From: Roseococcus suduntuyensis
GTDB lineage: Bacteria > Pseudomonadota > Alphaproteobacteria > Acetobacterales > Acetobacteraceae
Length of the DNA: 64,000 nt
Assembly (NCBI RefSeq): GCF_014196305.1
Contig: NZ_JACIDJ010000001.1
Coordinates: forward strand, 1,040,290 to 1,104,289
Reading direction: 5' to 3'
The position numbers and the translations under genes were made by a program. Below, piece after piece: positions 38,158-47,630 of the stretch (the first letter of the stretch is position 1; each line of letters opens with the position of its first letter). Below the pieces are notes generated by a model. That model saw only the letters and a program-made list of their open reading frames with translations. It was not told the origin of the DNA and did no database searches.

Positions 38158-39162
38158 TTGGCGGCCAAGCTCGACGCGCGGAAGCTGCCGGCATTCCTGG
38201 CGGCCCCGCCGGCGGATTGCCGGGTGGTGCTGCTGGTGGGCGATGACGCGGGGCTGATCAGCGAGCGCGCCGCCAACCTCATCGCCGCCGCCTCGGGGGG
38301 CGACGCGCTCTGTGTCACCGAGGCGGGGCGGGAGGCGCTGAAGGATGCGGCCTTCCTTGCCAACACCGCTGCCTCCACCCCGCTGATGGGGGGCCGCCCC
38401 GCCATCCGCGTGCGCGACGCCAAGGATGGCTGGGCGGAGGCCGCGCGGCTGGCGCTGGCCGGGCCGGGGCCGGGGCTGGTGGTGATGGAGGGGCTGGGCC
38501 TGCCCGGCCGGTCCAAGCTGCGCGCCCTGGTGGCCGCCGATGCGCGCGGCCAGGTCATCGAATGCTATGCCGAGCGGGGGCGGGACCTCGCGGCCTCCAT
38601 CGCCCGCATCCTGAATGAGCTGGAGGCGCGGACCGAGCCCGCCGCGCTGGACTGGCTGGCCGAGCGGGGTGGCGAGGACCGCCTGGCGCTGCGCCGCAAC
38701 CTGGAGGTGCTGGCCCTGCACGCCACCCCAGGCCAGCCCATCACGCTGGAAGACGCGATGGAGGTGCTGGGCGAGGGCAGCGCGCTCGACCTCGACGAGG
38801 CGCTGCTGGCCGCGACCGAAGGCAATGTGGCCGCGGCCGACCGCGCCATCGCCAATGCCTTCGCCGAGGGCGCCAACCCGGTGCAGGTGCTGCGCGCGGC
38901 ACTCCGCCATGTGCAGCGGCTGCATCAGGCGGCGCTCGCGGTGCAGGGGGGTGCTTCGCCCGACGAGGCGCTGGGCGCGCTGCGTCCCCCGGTGTTCTGG
39001 CGGAACAAGCCCGCGATGGAACGCGCGCTGCGCCGCTGGCCCGCCGCGCGGCTGGAGGCGCTGGGCGCCGCCCTGCTGCGCGCCGAGCGCCAGTCCAAGA
39101 CCACCGGCCTGCCCGACGAGGTGATCGCGCGGCAGGTGGTGCTGGGGATGGCGCGGCGGTAA
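38158..39162 (+). CDS. holA: DNA polymerase III subunit delta
   Basis: A 334-residue clamp-loader subunit that opens the beta clamp. Its architecture fits: N-terminal AAA-like domain starting VVLLVGDDAGLISERA, middle region with AALDWLAERGGEDRLALRRNLEVLALH (the LxxxLGxD-like HolA signature), and the C-terminal collar helices (LLRAERQSKTTGLPDEVIARQVVL). The start is a TTG 3 bp after lptE. No zinc finger is expected in delta. A structured repeat follows 11 bp after the stop. Confidence 0.93.
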   Translation: MAAKLDARKLPAFLAAPPADCRVVLLVGDDAGLISERAANLIAAASGGDALCVTEAGREALKDAAFLANTAASTPLMGGRPAIRVRDAKDGWAEAARLALAGPGPGLVVMEGLGLPGRSKLRALVAADARGQVIECYAERGRDLAASIARILNELEARTEPAALDWLAERGGEDRLALRRNLEVLALHATPGQPITLEDAMEVLGEGSALDLDEALLAATEGNVAAADRAIANAFAEGANPVQVLRAALRHVQRLHQAALAVQGGASPDEALGALRPPVFWRNKPAMERALRRWPAARLEALGAALLRAERQSKTTGLPDEVIARQVVLGMARR

Positions 39163-39172
39163 CGCCGTTTTG

Positions 39173-39219
39173 GCGACTGATTCACCGCTCCGGCGATGCC
39201 GCCTCCGCGGATCAGGCGC
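39173..39219 (-). repeat. Structured repeat, single 47-nt copy (locus 7)
   Basis: Minus orientation. Fold: outer CTGAT/ATCAG, lower CCGC/GCGG, GGA/GGA internal loop, upper stem GGCG/CGCC (4 bp), loop GCAT, TGA. It sits 11 bp after the holA stop. The rest of the gap to rpsF (39220-39387) shows no gene and presumably holds the ribosomal-operon promoter. Confidence 0.88.
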
Positions 39220-39387
39220 CGGCCCCGCGCCGGCGCGGGGCACCCCCGCGCGATTCCCCCTTGATCGCCGGGGGTGGCTGTGGTTCATGCGCCCCACCCT
39301 GCCGCCGGCGTTGGCACGCCCGCGGCTATGCCCGTTTGCGCGCCCCGATCCCCGGGGCTCAGGGCTGAGCATCCAGAGGGAGATCCC

Positions 39388-39861
39388 ATGCCACTCTACG
39401 AATGCGTGTTCATCGCGCGCAACGACATCACCCAGCAGCAGGTCGAGGCGATCGCCGACCAGATGGCCGAAGTGCTCACCGAGCAGGGCGGCGAGGTGAA
39501 GAAGCGCGAATACTGGGGCCTGCGCGGCCTCGCCTATCGCATCAAGAAGAACCGCAAGGGCCACTACATGCTGCTGGGCCTCGACTGCCCGGCGCCGGCC
39601 ATGCAGGAGATCGAGCGCCAGCTCGGCCTGAACGAGGATGTGCTGCGCGAGATGACCATCCGCGTGGAAGCCATCACCGAGGAGCCCTCGGCCGTTCTCG
39701 CCAAGCGCACCGATGACCGTGACCGTGAGCGCGGCTTCCGCGGGCCCAAGCCCGCCGGCCGCTTCACCTCCGGCCGCGGCCGCACGGGTGGTGACGATCG
39801 CGAGGAATTCCGGGCCCGTCCGCGCGACGAGATGGACCCCTCCATGAACGACGAGATGTGA
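39388..39861 (+). CDS. rpsF: 30S ribosomal protein S6
   Basis: A 157-residue S6 with the canonical core [54 protein letters not shown], then a ~45-residue basic/acidic tail rich in Arg, Gly and Asp. Such tails are normal in alphaproteobacteria. AGAGGGAGA precedes the ATG. It begins the rpsF-rpsR-DUF2232-rplI operon. Confidence 0.98.
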   Translation: MPLYECVFIARNDITQQQVEAIADQMAEVLTEQGGEVKKREYWGLRGLAYRIKKNRKGHYMLLGLDCPAPAMQEIERQLGLNEDVLREMTIRVEAITEEPSAVLAKRTDDRDRERGFRGPKPAGRFTSGRGRTGGDDREEFRARPRDEMDPSMNDEM

Positions 39862-39868
39862 GGACGCC

Positions 39869-40147
39869 ATGAGCGAGTCCGCCGAACCCAACATCGCCGC
39901 CCGCCGCCCCGCCGTGGGCGCCCGCCGGCCCTTCTATCGCCGCAAGAAGTCCTGCCCCTTCTCCGGCGCCAACGCGCCGAAGATCGACTACAAGGACGTG
40001 CGCCTCCTCTCCCGCTTCCTGAGCGAGCGCGGGAAGATCGTGCCGAGCCGCATCACGGCCGTCAGCGGCAAGAAGCAGCGTGAGCTGGCCCAGGCCATCA
40101 AGCGCGCCCGCTTCCTGGCCCTGCTGCCCTACGTCATCAACGACTGA
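39869..40147 (+). CDS. rpsR: 30S ribosomal protein S18
   Basis: A 92-residue S18 with [31 protein letters not shown] and [23 protein letters not shown]. It binds S6 on the 30S platform. It starts 7 bp after rpsF with GAGGACGCC upstream. Confidence 0.99.
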   Translation: MSESAEPNIAARRPAVGARRPFYRRKKSCPFSGANAPKIDYKDVRLLSRFLSERGKIVPSRITAVSGKKQRELAQAIKRARFLALLPYVIND

Positions 40148-40166
40148 CGCAGGAAAGGCCGGCGGC

Positions 40167-41069
40167 GTGAGCGGGTCTTCGGGACAGGGTGGCATGTTCA
40201 GCCAGCCATGGGCGCTGGCCGCGGGTGCGGCCGGGCTGCTCTCGGCGCTGTTCGCCCTGTTCGCGATGCGCGGCATGCCGTTCGGCGGGTTGCTGATGTG
40301 GGTGGCGCCGTTGCCCATCCTGGCCGCGGGGGCTGCCTTCGGCGGCCGCGTGGCGGGGGCGGCGACGGGGCTGGCGGCGGCGGTGGTGCTGCTGGGCAGT
40401 TCGCTGCTCGGCATGGGCATGTACCTCGTGATGTTCGGCCTGCCGGCCGCGCTGATCGCCATCACGGCGCTGCCGCCCGGCAAGGGCCGGATGGTGCTGT
40501 CCACGCCGCTGGCGCTGCTGGGGCTTTGGCCCACGGCGGTGCTGCTGCTGGTGGCCCTCTTCGTCACCGACCTCGAGGGCGCCATGCGCTCGGCGGTCGA
40601 GATGGGCGTGGCCCGCATGGGCGTGGACATGCCCGAGGCGATGATGGACCAGGTGGCGCGCGTGAAGGCGGCCGCGGCGGGGCTCTGGCTCGCGCTGCTG
40701 CTGCTGGGCAACGGGCTGCTGGCGCAGCGCTTCGTGGAGCGGCGGGGGTTGGCCCTGGCCGCCCTGCCGCCCGTGGACGATCTGCGCCTGCCCGGCTGGT
40801 ACGCGCCGCTGCCCCTGGTGGCCCTGGTGCTCTGGACCGTCTCGGACGGGGTGCTGGCGCTGTCGGCGCTGCTGCTTCTGCTGCTGCCCTTCTTCCTGCT
40901 GGGCGTGCTGGGGGTGCATCGGCGGCTGCGGAACCGTCCCGGCCGGCGCGCCTTCCTGACCGGCTTCTACCTGCTCATGCTGCTCTTCCTGCAGCTCATG
41001 GCCCCGCTGATGGTCGGCGTGGGCCTCTTTGACCAATTCCGGCGGCGCCCGGCGCCGCCCAACCCGTGA
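40167..41069 (+). CDS. DUF2232 membrane protein
   Basis: A 300-residue polytopic inner-membrane protein (about eight hydrophobic segments) in the place where alphaproteobacteria carry a DUF2232 gene between rpsR and rplI. Function is unknown. The start is GTG at 40167, with AGGAAAGG 9 nt upstream; ATG at 40194 is an alternative. It lies 19 bp after rpsR and 15 bp before rplI, so it is co-transcribed with the ribosomal genes. Confidence 0.85.
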   Translation: MSGSSGQGGMFSQPWALAAGAAGLLSALFALFAMRGMPFGGLLMWVAPLPILAAGAAFGGRVAGAATGLAAAVVLLGSSLLGMGMYLVMFGLPAALIAITALPPGKGRMVLSTPLALLGLWPTAVLLLVALFVTDLEGAMRSAVEMGVARMGVDMPEAMMDQVARVKAAAAGLWLALLLLGNGLLAQRFVERRGLALAALPPVDDLRLPGWYAPLPLVALVLWTVSDGVLALSALLLLLLPFFLLGVLGVHRRLRNRPGRRAFLTGFYLLMLLFLQLMAPLMVGVGLFDQFRRRPAPPNP

Positions 41070-41084
41070 TGTGAGGCCTGTGCC

Positions 41085-41636
41085 ATGATTGACCTGATTT
41101 TGATGCAGCGCGTGGACAAGCTCGGCCAGATGGGCGAGCTGGTGAAGGTGAAGCCCGGCTACGCGCGCAACTTCCTCCTGCCCCAGGGCAAGGCGATCCG
41201 CGCCACCAAGGCGAACATCGCCAAGTTCGAGGTGGAGCGTGCCCAGCTCGAGGCGCTGAACATCAAGCGCCGCGAAGAGGCCGAGCGTATCGCCGAGCGC
41301 ATGGAGGGCCTGTCGGTCGTCCTAATCCGCTCGGCGGGTGAGAGCGGTGGCCTCTACGGCTCCGTCTCCGCGCGCGACATCGCCGATGGCTGCACCGCCG
41401 GCGGCCTGACCGTCACGCGCAGCCAGGTGCTGCTGGAGCAGCCCATCAAGACGCTGGGCCTGACCACGGTGAAGGTGGAGCTGCACCCCGAGGTGCACCT
41501 GCCCATCATCGTGAACGTCGCCCGCAGCCCGGAAGAGGCCGAGCGCCAGGCCCGCGGCGAGGAGATCGAGCGCGAGGAGGAGATCACCCTCGAAGCCGAG
41601 CTGGTGGCCGAGCTGGGCGCCGCCGCGCGCGATTGA
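41085..41636 (+). CDS. rplI: 50S ribosomal protein L9
   Basis: A 183-residue L9. N-terminal rRNA-binding domain [34 protein letters not shown], connecting helix ([23 protein letters not shown]), and C-terminal domain [13 protein letters not shown]. The acidic C-terminal tail (residues 160-183) is longer than in E. coli. A strong terminator follows. Confidence 0.99.
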   Translation: MIDLILMQRVDKLGQMGELVKVKPGYARNFLLPQGKAIRATKANIAKFEVERAQLEALNIKRREEAERIAERMEGLSVVLIRSAGESGGLYGSVSARDIADGCTAGGLTVTRSQVLLEQPIKTLGLTTVKVELHPEVHLPIIVNVARSPEEAERQARGEEIEREEEITLEAELVAELGAAARD

Positions 41637-41662
41637 TCGCGGCGCCGTCCAGGCCTGAAGGA

Positions 41663-41688
41663 GGGGAGGCGTCGTCCTCCCCTTTTTT
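41663..41688 (+). terminator. Intrinsic terminator of the ribosomal operon
   Basis: GGGGAGG pairs with CCTCCCC around a 6-nt loop and is followed by six T residues, 27 bp after rplI. Confidence 0.95.
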
Positions 41689-41768
41689 CATGCGCGCCCT
41701 TTTTCATGCGCCGGCGTGATGTGTCAGTCTTATTGACCTAAATCCCGCCACCGCGTCATGCTGGGGCC

Positions 41769-42356
41769 ATGGACAGCCTGCTGGCCCTTATCGCTTTTGC
41801 CATCGCGACCTCGGCCACGCCGGGGCCGAACACGCTGATGGTCTCGGCGGCCGCGGCGCGGTCCGGGCTGCGGGCGGTGGTGCCGCACATGCTGGGCATC
41901 ACGCTGGGCTTCCCGGCCATGCTGGTCGCCATCGCGGCCGGGCTGGGCTGGCCCTTCCAGAGATTCCCCTGGCTGCACCCGGCCTTGCAGATGGTGGGCG
42001 CCGCCTGGCTCGTCTGGCTGGCCTGGAAGATCGCCCAGGCGCCCCCGCCCGATGGAAGGCCGGCGGCGCCGCCCCTGGGCTTCTGGGGGGCGGCCGCCTT
42101 TCAATGGGTGAACCCCAAGGCCTGGATGATCGCGCTGGCCGCCGTGCCGGCCTTCACCCGGCCGGAGGCGCCGCTGCTGCCCCAGGCGCTCGGCATGGCG
42201 GCGGTGTTCGCCCTGGTCTCCCTGCCGTGCCTGCTGATCTGGGCCGGGGTGGGGCTGGGCGCGCGACGCTTCCTGGCCACCCCGGCCCGCCTGCGGACCT
42301 TCAATCGCGTGATGGCCGTGCTGCTGGTGCTGAGCCTGGTGCCGGCTTTTCTCTGA
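41769..42356 (+). CDS. LysE/RhtB family amino-acid exporter
   Basis: A 195-residue membrane protein with about six hydrophobic helices. The family start SATPGPNTLMVSAAAARSG (residues 17-35) and GAAFQWVNPKAWMIALAAV (about 108-126) are signatures of LysE/RhtB exporters. The substrate is not deducible. The ATG lies at 41769, 80 bp after the ribosomal terminator, so it has its own promoter. Confidence 0.92.
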   Translation: MDSLLALIAFAIATSATPGPNTLMVSAAAARSGLRAVVPHMLGITLGFPAMLVAIAAGLGWPFQRFPWLHPALQMVGAAWLVWLAWKIAQAPPPDGRPAAPPLGFWGAAAFQWVNPKAWMIALAAVPAFTRPEAPLLPQALGMAAVFALVSLPCLLIWAGVGLGARRFLATPARLRTFNRVMAVLLVLSLVPAFL

Positions 42357-42405
42357 CCCTCCAGGTTGCGGGACGCCCCTTGGCAGGGCATAGCGGCGCG
42401 TCCCG

Positions 42406-43467
42406 ATGTACCTCCCCTCCATCCTGCCCACGCTGCTGCTGGCGCCCTTTCTCGTGCTCGTCTCGGCGGTCGCGGTGCGGGCGATGATCGCGCGGCCCAT
42501 CCTGGACCACCCCGAGGCGCGCAAGATGCACGACCGCCCCACGCCCAAGGGCGGGGGCGTGGGGCCGGTGCTGGCCTTCGTCCTGGGCATGCTGGTGCTG
42601 TTCCACATCATGCCGGCCAACCCCATGGCCGATGGGCGCTATGTCGGCGTCATCCTGGCCGCGGTGGCCATCGCGGGCGTGGCGCTGGCCGATGACGTGC
42701 GGGATTTCCGCTTCCTGGTGAAGCTGGCCGCGCAGACCCTGGCCGCGCTGGTGGCGCTGGGGGCGGGGCTGGTGCTGCACACCCTCTCCCTGCCGGTGAT
42801 CGGCCCGCTGCCGCTGGGCGTGCTGGGCCTGGCCATCACGCTGTTCTGGATCGTGGGCTGCACCAATGCCGTGAACTTCATGGACGGCATGGACGGGCTG
42901 GTGGGCGGCGTGGTGGTCATCGCCTGCGCCGCGCTGGCGGCCATCGCGGCCTTGCAGGGTGGCTGGTTCATCCATGCGGCGGCGCTGTTCCTGCTGGCGG
43001 GCTTCCTGGGCTTCCTGCCCTACAACCTCCACCCCGCGCGCATCTTCATGGGCGATGTGGGCAGCCAGTTCGCGGGCTTCATGCTGGCGGTGCTGGCGGT
43101 GGCGGCGGCCGGGCTGGAGAGCAGCCAGGTCAGCTTCCTCATCGTGCCGCTGCTGCTGTTCGGCCTGTTGTGGGACGCCGCCTTCACCCTGGCCCGCCGC
43201 GCCCTGATGGGCGAGGCCGTGGCGGAGCCGCACCGCACCCACCTCTACCAGGTGGCGACCGCGACGGGTCTCTCGGTATGGCAGGTGGTGGCCACGCATT
43301 GGGGCTTCGCCCTCTTCCATGTGGCGCTGGCCTTCCTCTTCCTGCGCCTGGGGCCGGAGCTGAAGCCCTACATCGTCCTGCCCGCGCTGGCGGTGCAGCT
43401 GGGCTGGACGGGCTATGTCCTGGCGCGGATGCGCCGCACCGGCACGCGCTTCCGCGCGCCAGCGTAA
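42406..43467 (+). CDS. Glycosyltransferase family 4 (WecA/MraY-like)
   Basis: A 353-residue polytopic membrane enzyme that transfers a sugar-1-phosphate from UDP-sugar to undecaprenyl phosphate. Catalytic and substrate motifs are ALADDVRDFRF (DDxxD), CTNAVNFMDGMDGLVGG (NAxNFxDG) and HPARIFMGDVGSQFAGF. HDRPTPKGGGVG near residue 45 is the cytoplasmic nucleotide-side motif. It is probably the initiating transferase for O-antigen or exopolysaccharide, but no other polysaccharide genes are in the window. Confidence 0.9.
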   Translation: MYLPSILPTLLLAPFLVLVSAVAVRAMIARPILDHPEARKMHDRPTPKGGGVGPVLAFVLGMLVLFHIMPANPMADGRYVGVILAAVAIAGVALADDVRDFRFLVKLAAQTLAALVALGAGLVLHTLSLPVIGPLPLGVLGLAITLFWIVGCTNAVNFMDGMDGLVGGVVVIACAALAAIAALQGGWFIHAAALFLLAGFLGFLPYNLHPARIFMGDVGSQFAGFMLAVLAVAAAGLESSQVSFLIVPLLLFGLLWDAAFTLARRALMGEAVAEPHRTHLYQVATATGLSVWQVVATHWGFALFHVALAFLFLRLGPELKPYIVLPALAVQLGWTGYVLARMRRTGTRFRAPA

Positions 43468-43471
43468 GCGT

Positions 43472-44875
43472 TCACGCCCGGCGGATCATCCCCCAGCCCG
43501 GTTCCTCCGCCACCAGCGCCCCCAGCCCGGATTGCCGCAGCATGGCGGCGGTGGCGGCCTCGGCCTCGGCGACGATGGCGCCCTGGTCCAGGTGGGGAAC
43601 CTGGCGCCCCTGCATCAGCACGCTTCCCTCCACCACCACGTCGCGCACATCGGCGCCCGTGGCGAAGTGGATGACGCGGGAGACGGGCATGTTCGCCGGC
43701 GCCATGTGCGGGGCCGTGAGGTCCACCGTGATCAGGTCCGCGCGCTTGCCGGGCTCCAGGCTGCCGATCTCCTTCTCCATGCCCAGCGCGCGGGCGGCGT
43801 TGATGGTCATCATCTCCAGGATACGGCCCGGCGGCAGCAGCTTGTCGTCGCGGGCGTGCTGCTGGGCGTAGCGCATGGCCGCGAAGCCGTGGCGCAGCAT
43901 GTCGCCGCTGCGGTCGGGCGCCGTGCCGTCGCTGCCTATGACGACGTTCACGCCGGCCTCCAGCATCCGCACCACGGGGCAGAAGCCGCGCACGGCGGCG
44001 ATGGCGGTCGGGTTGTGGACCACATGGGCGCCGGTGCGGGCCAGGGTCTCGATGTCCGCGTCGGTGAGGTCCACGCAATGCGAGAGGAAGGCGTCCGGCC
44101 CCAGCAGCCCGAACATGGCGTCCGCCATGGCGATGCTGCCATTGCGGTGCCCATCCTGGTGGAAGCGCGCGCCGAAGCGGGCGCCCAGGGCCCGCACCGC
44201 ATCGCCCTGGGCGCGGATTTCCGCGACCTTGGCGGCATCGTGCTGCGCCTCGCGGTAGACGGGCATGAGCGTGCAGAGCCGCATCAATTGTTGGCCGTGC
44301 AGCCGTTCGAAGAGCAGGCCCATCACCTCCAGCTGTTCGGCAAAGGACACGTCGCGGTCGTCATAGCGGCGGGGGAAGGGGGGGCGCGTGGGGCCCACCG
44401 CCATCACCTCGCGGATGCCGATCTCGGCGATGGCCTGGGCGCGGGCCTCGCCGGCCGCGGTGCTGTCCACCCGCATGATGGAATCGCCGCCGCCCAGCAG
44501 CGAGACGCCGGTGGTGACACCGGCCATCAGCCGTTCCAGCCCTGCCAGCCGCGCCTCCGCCGCCCAGAAGGAGGGGGGCGAGGCCGTGGTATAGATGACA
44601 CGGCAGGCTTCCATCCAGGCGGCGCTGTCGCCATTGCCCATGGTCTTGACCAGGCCATGCCCGGCATGGGCGTGGGTGTCCACGAAGCCCGGCAGGATGG
44701 CCTTGCCGCGCGCGTCCAGCACGCGGTCGGGGGCGGGGAGGGTGGCCTCCACCTCGGCGCGCGGGCCCACGGCCGTGATGCGCCCGCCCTCGATGGCCAC
44801 GGCTCCGTCGGGGATGACGCGGCGCGCGGGGTCCAGCGCGATCAATACGCCGCCGGTGACGAGAAGCGTGCCCAT
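43472..44875 (-). CDS. Amidohydrolase (TrzA/SsnA-like)
   Basis: A 467-residue metal-dependent deaminase/hydrolase: metal motif DTHAHAGHG (HxH) near residue 69, HQDGHRNGS, SHCVDLTDAD, IGSDGTAPDRSGDM with the catalytic Asp. LEPGKRADLITVDL near the C-terminus is typical of TrzA/AtzA and SsnA-type enzymes. The substrate is unknown. Its ATG (44873-44875) overlaps the stop of the phosphatase gene by one base, so the two are co-translated. Confidence 0.9.
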   Translation of the reverse strand: MGTLLVTGGVLIALDPARRVIPDGAVAIEGGRITAVGPRAEVEATLPAPDRVLDARGKAILPGFVDTHAHAGHGLVKTMGNGDSAAWMEACRVIYTTASPPSFWAAEARLAGLERLMAGVTTGVSLLGGGDSIMRVDSTAAGEARAQAIAEIGIREVMAVGPTRPPFPRRYDDRDVSFAEQLEVMGLLFERLHGQQLMRLCTLMPVYREAQHDAAKVAEIRAQGDAVRALGARFGARFHQDGHRNGSIAMADAMFGLLGPDAFLSHCVDLTDADIETLARTGAHVVHNPTAIAAVRGFCPVVRMLEAGVNVVIGSDGTAPDRSGDMLRHGFAAMRYAQQHARDDKLLPPGRILEMMTINAARALGMEKEIGSLEPGKRADLITVDLTAPHMAPANMPVSRVIHFATGADVRDVVVEGSVLMQGRQVPHLDQGAIVAEAEAATAAMLRQSGLGALVAEEPGWGMIRRA

Positions 44876-45441
44876 CAATGCCTCCAGACCACGTTCTCGG
44901 GCGCGCCGGCCGTGGGGTCGGCCTCGATCATCTGCCCGTTCATCACCGATTGCCCGGTGAAGGCCAGGATGAAGCCCCAGTGGGAGACGACCAGCGTGTG
45001 CGCCCAGTCGTCCAGGGCCGCCATCTCGGCCCGGAACAGGGCGGCGCGGGCCAGCACCTGGTCCTCGGGCTCCTCGATGGGGGGCCACCAGATCTCCTCG
45101 ATGGCGTGGAAACCCACGCCCGGCCAGTCGCGTTGGAGGTGGCTGACGGGCGTGCCCACGTCGCAGGAGAAGGCGTAGCGCTCGCGCACCGTGGGCGTGA
45201 CCGTCAGCGGCAGGCCCAGCGCGCGGGCCACGGGTGTCGCGGTCTGCAAGGCGCGGGTGTAGGGCGAGGTGATGACACGGCGGATGTCGCGCTTCGCCAA
45301 TTCCTCGGCCGCGCGTTCCGCCTGTTCATGGCCCAGCAGGGTCAGCTTCGGGTCTATGATGCCGGGGTCGCGACGCGTCTGGGTGAAGAGAAGGTTGAAC
45401 TCGCTCTGGCCGTGGCGCAGGAAGATCATGTCTCGGCTCAT
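44875..45441 (-). CDS. Histidine phosphatase family protein
   Basis: A 188-residue phosphoglycerate-mutase-like phosphatase: catalytic FLRHGQSEFN (phospho-His), SPYTRALQTA, RERYAFSCDVG and VVSHWGFI (second His). The ATG at 45439-45441 has AAGGGGA upstream; ATG at 45429 is an alternative. Substrate unknown; it is translationally coupled to the amidohydrolase. Confidence 0.88.
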   Translation of the reverse strand: MSRDMIFLRHGQSEFNLLFTQTRRDPGIIDPKLTLLGHEQAERAAEELAKRDIRRVITSPYTRALQTATPVARALGLPLTVTPTVRERYAFSCDVGTPVSHLQRDWPGVGFHAIEEIWWPPIEEPEDQVLARAALFRAEMAALDDWAHTLVVSHWGFILAFTGQSVMNGQMIEADPTAGAPENVVWRH

Positions 45442-45563
45442 TCCCCTTGGATGGGTTCCGGGTAGCGGCGGCGCGGCTGGCGGGCAAGTCGGCTGGTGGA
45501 GACGTGGAGACATTGCGGCCACGCCACGTCATGCCTAAGTAGATGGCTCCAGAGGAGGTCCCG

Positions 45564-46232
45564 ATGCAGGGCGGTTTCCCGATTGATCTGATCCTCTTCG
45601 CCATGGTGGCCGCTTTCCTGGTCCTGCGCCTGCGCAGCGTGCTGGGCAAGCGCACCGGCTATGAGCGGCCGCCGCAGCAGCCCCAGGGCGTGCAGGGCCC
45701 CACGGCCCGTGCCGAAGGCGTGGCGGAGGAGATCATGCCCGCGCAGCGCAGCAACACGCGCCGCGTGGTCCCGGATGTGCGCTCGGCCACCGGCGCGGCC
45801 TTGGCGCGCATTTCCAGCGCGGATCCGCAATTCGACCCGAACACCTTCCTCGACGGCGCCGAGGGCGCCTTCGCGATGATCGTGAACGCCTTCGCCCAGG
45901 GTGACCGCGAGACGCTGCGCGCCCTTCTCTCCGACGACACCTATGCCGGCTTCGAGGGCGCCATCACGGCGCGCGAGCAGGCGGGCGAGCGTCAGCGCAC
46001 CGAAATCCGCTCCATGCACGAGATGGTGGTGGAGGGCGCCGACCTGCGCGGCACGGTGGCCGATGTGACCGTGCGCTTCATCTCCGACCAGGTGAACATG
46101 ACCACGGGCCGCGATGGCGAGATCGTGGCGGGTTCGGACGCCATCACCGAGGTGATCGACATCTGGACCTTCCAGCGCGATGTCGGCACCGATGACCCCG
46201 CCTGGCGCCTGGTGGCCACCCGCTCGGGCTGA
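45564..46232 (+). CDS. Tim44-like domain protein (TimA type)
   Basis: A 222-residue membrane-anchored protein: N-terminal helix GGFPIDLILFAMVAAFLVLRLRSVLG, a Gln/Pro-rich linker, then the Tim44 domain (FDPNTFLDGAEGAFAMIVNAFAQGDRETLRALLSDDTYAGFE). Alphaproteobacterial members are the relatives of mitochondrial Tim44; the bacterial role is poorly defined. AGAGGAGG 5 nt before the ATG at 45564 decides this start over the ATG at 45543. A terminator follows. Confidence 0.92.
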   Translation: MQGGFPIDLILFAMVAAFLVLRLRSVLGKRTGYERPPQQPQGVQGPTARAEGVAEEIMPAQRSNTRRVVPDVRSATGAALARISSADPQFDPNTFLDGAEGAFAMIVNAFAQGDRETLRALLSDDTYAGFEGAITAREQAGERQRTEIRSMHEMVVEGADLRGTVADVTVRFISDQVNMTTGRDGEIVAGSDAITEVIDIWTFQRDVGTDDPAWRLVATRSG

Positions 46233-46253
46233 GCCGCCCGATGCCCACGAACA

Positions 46254-46288
46254 GCCCCGCGCCGGATCGCCCGGTGCGGGGCTTTTTT
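46254..46288 (+). terminator. Intrinsic terminator after the Tim44-like gene
   Basis: GCCCCGC pairs with GCGGGGC, with an inner CCGG/CCGG stem, and six T residues follow (46283-46288). On the opposite strand the MmgE/PrpD gene ends 2 bp away, so it may act for both. Confidence 0.93.
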
Positions 46289-46289
46289 G

Positions 46290-47630
46290 TCAGCGCAGCG
46301 CGACGAGGCCGGGCAGCGCCGAGCCCTTCCACAGGGCCTCCAGCAGCGCCTTCGCCTCGTCATCGCCCGTCTCGGGCCCCACCAGTTCGAGAAATTTCTC
46401 GGAGAGGTCCTGGTCGGTCAGCGGCGCGTCGGGGTCGCCCTTGCGGGTGGGCTGGAACTGATACAGCTCCCGCTCGTCGCGCAACCTGATGGTCACCTTG
46501 GCGCTGCGCTGGGCGGGGAAGGCCGCTTCGCACTCCGCGTCCTGGCTGACGGTGATGCGGGGCATCACGGCGCGGATGGCGGGGTCGGAAAGTCGCACCG
46601 CGTCGAAGGCCGACAGCCGCACCGCCCCATGCAGCAGCATGGTCGCCACCGTGAACTGGGTGGAGAAGCGGCATTCCTGCTCGGTCCGGGCTTCGGGCCG
46701 GTCGCAGACATTTTTCGTCGCTGCGTAGCCGGCCACATGCACCCCCGCCACATCCTCGGCCGTGAAGCCATGAGCGCGCTGCAATTCCCGCACGGCGTCG
46801 AGGGCGGCGAAGATATGCCCGCAGCAGCCATGGTTCTTGATGGTCATCTCGGTGATGGCGAGCGGCTTGCCGATCAGCGAGAGGGGCTTGTCCCACTTGC
46901 CGGTGTCCTCGCTGGTGGCGGCGGCGAAGCCCGCTTCGCCATGCAGCACGTCCAGCGCGCCGGTCATGCCCTCGCGCGCGGCCATGGCGGCGAGTGCGCC
47001 GGCCTCGGCCGCGTGTCCCGGGTGCAGGGGCTTGCTCATCCCATCGCCCCGGAAGGCCTGTTGCAGCCCGCCCGCCATGGTGGCGGCGGTGGCGATGGCG
47101 TGCGCCGTCTGCTCCGCATCGCAATCCAGCAGCACGGCCACGGCGGCGGCGGCCCCGAAGGTGCCGACGGTGCCGGTGGTGTGCCAGTAATCGTAATGCG
47201 AAGGCTGCACCGCCTGGGCGATGCGGCACGAGACCTCATACCCCGCCGTCATGGCGCGCAGCAGCGCGGCCATGTCCGTGCCGCGCGTCTGCGCAGCCGC
47301 CAGCGCCGCCGCGATGGTGGGGCAGCCGGGGTGATAGACGCCCCAGCGCCAGATGTCGTCGAACTCCACGATGTGGCTGGCGGTGCCGTTGATCAGCGCC
47401 GCGTGGCGCAGCCCCGTCCGCGCGCCATCGGTGTAGCTGACGGCCTGGCCCGTGCCGCGTTCGGCGGCCAGCGCCCGCGCCATGGGCGTGGCCGGTTCCT
47501 TGCGCGCGCCGGCCAGCACGCAGGCGAACCAGTCGATCAGCGCGCGGCGGGCGTGGCGGTCGAGGTCCGCGTCCAGCGTCGCGCCGCGCCAGCCGGCCGC
47601 ATGCTCGGCCAGGACCAGAAGCGGGTTCAT
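46290..47630 (-). CDS. MmgE/PrpD family protein
   Basis: A 446-residue protein of the 2-methylcitrate dehydratase-like family. Motifs: SHIVEFDDIWRWGVYHPGCP near residue 85, THxxGTFGAAAA-type region, GKPLHPGHAAEAG-like SKPLHPGHAAEAG, and FTVATMLLHG. Members dehydrate or isomerise methylcitrate-like hydroxy-acids. prpB and prpC are absent, so propionate use is not indicated. The ATG (47628-47630) overlaps the stop of the hydroxyacid dehydrogenase gene (ATGA). It is the last of a four-gene minus-strand operon. Confidence 0.88.
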   Translation of the reverse strand: MNPLLVLAEHAAGWRGATLDADLDRHARRALIDWFACVLAGARKEPATPMARALAAERGTGQAVSYTDGARTGLRHAALINGTASHIVEFDDIWRWGVYHPGCPTIAAALAAAQTRGTDMAALLRAMTAGYEVSCRIAQAVQPSHYDYWHTTGTVGTFGAAAAVAVLLDCDAEQTAHAIATAATMAGGLQQAFRGDGMSKPLHPGHAAEAGALAAMAAREGMTGALDVLHGEAGFAAATSEDTGKWDKPLSLIGKPLAITEMTIKNHGCCGHIFAALDAVRELQRAHGFTAEDVAGVHVAGYAATKNVCDRPEARTEQECRFSTQFTVATMLLHGAVRLSAFDAVRLSDPAIRAVMPRITVSQDAECEAAFPAQRSAKVTIRLRDERELYQFQPTRKGDPDAPLTDQDLSEKFLELVGPETGDDEAKALLEALWKGSALPGLVALR